From: Promethearchaeota archaeon
GTDB taxonomy: Archaea > Asgardarchaeota > Lokiarchaeia > Sigynarchaeales > SOKP01
DNA length: 14,553 nt
Assembly (NCBI GenBank): GCA_014729315.1
Contig: WJKD01000973.1
Coordinates: 1 to 14,553, forward strand
Direction: 5' to 3'
The notes beneath the pieces were generated by a model. The model searched no databases and was not told where the DNA came from. It was given only the letters and a program-made list of their open reading frames with translations. Of the stretch, positions 14,405-14,553 are shown piece after piece. Each line of letters begins with the position of its first letter. Within the stretch, counting starts at the first letter, position 1. The translations under genes and the position numbers were made by a program.

Positions 14405-14553
14405 ATGAGTATAAAATTTGAGATTTTAGACCTTCTTGCTGACTTTAAACTAAAAGATAAGGACATCCATAATCTTTCTCAACTTTTTAAATTTACGCAG
14501 TATTTATACGATAACGAGGAAAATTTAACAAAAACGTTAAACCTAGTCAAAAA
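14405..14553 (+). CDS. Start of an unknown protein (3' end outside window)
   Basis: ATG at 14405 opens a frame that runs without a stop to the window edge, giving 49 residues starting MSIKFEILDLLADFKLKD. It is rich in Lys, Leu and Asp and predicted mostly helical by composition. There is no motif I recognise and no signal peptide. The start is supported by GGTG seven bases upstream and a TATA box about 65 bp upstream. It is divergent from the mannosidase, so a transcription regulator or a sugar-related gene would be a natural guess, but nothing in the sequence decides this. Confidence 0.55.
   Translation, partial: MSIKFEILDLLADFKLKDKDIHNLSQLFKFTQYLYDNEENLTKTLNLVK

Overview
The window is AT-rich, gene-dense and most likely archaeal. 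The signs are TATA-like boxes placed about 25-30 bp before several start codons (near-leaderless promoters), few strong Shine-Dalgarno sequences, a tungsten-type aldehyde:ferredoxin oxidoreductase with its own four-cluster ferredoxin, and a ComD-ComE type decarboxylase. An anaerobic, sugar- or peptide-degrading archaeon, perhaps of the Asgard type, would fit. That placement is inference from composition and gene content only; no marker gene is present. I saw no tRNA, rRNA, CRISPR array, transposase or phage gene.

Layout. The + strand opens with the 3' end of a GH3 glycoside hydrolase (1-1086). It faces a run of six minus-strand genes (1148-8013). In transcription order these are an FSA-type transaldolase (8013-7345), a four-[4Fe-4S] ferredoxin-like subunit (7255-6761), an aldehyde ferredoxin oxidoreductase overlapping it (6783-4951), a LarA-family nickel racemase-like protein (4891-3629), a fused sulfopyruvate decarboxylase-like ThDP enzyme (3580-2393) and, probably on its own promoter, a membrane molybdopterin oxidoreductase fused to a cytochrome b-like membrane domain (2200-1148). 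A 364-bp divergent spacer (8014-8377) separates this run from three tightly packed + strand genes: an amidohydrolase_2 protein, a NagB-like isomerase/deaminase and a Gfo/Idh/MocA oxidoreductase. The last of these converges on a GH2 beta-mannosidase on the minus strand (14103-11479). A new + strand gene begins at 14405 and leaves the window.

How the genes may work together. GH3 and GH2 release sugars from beta-linked oligosaccharides. The three + strand genes look like a module for modifying a sugar: oxidation by Gfo/Idh, ring or lactone opening by the amidohydrolase, and isomerisation or deamination by the NagB-like protein. The minus-strand block reads as a pathway: aldolase/transaldolase, hydroxyacid racemase, 2-oxoacid decarboxylase (making an aldehyde), then ferredoxin-linked aldehyde oxidation. 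The decarboxylase resembles ComDE closely, and the transaldolase appears to lack the two phosphate-contact residues of E. coli FSA. A sulfonated C3 or C6 substrate (sulfolactaldehyde, sulfolactate, sulfopyruvate, sulfoacetaldehyde) is therefore the most interesting hypothesis. It is unproven, and a sulfolactate dehydrogenase is not visible here.

Two points need care. The Gfo/Idh gene has no normal start codon in its own frame, which suggests a one-base frameshift or a non-ATG start. The gene calls at 1 and 14553 are cut by the window edges.
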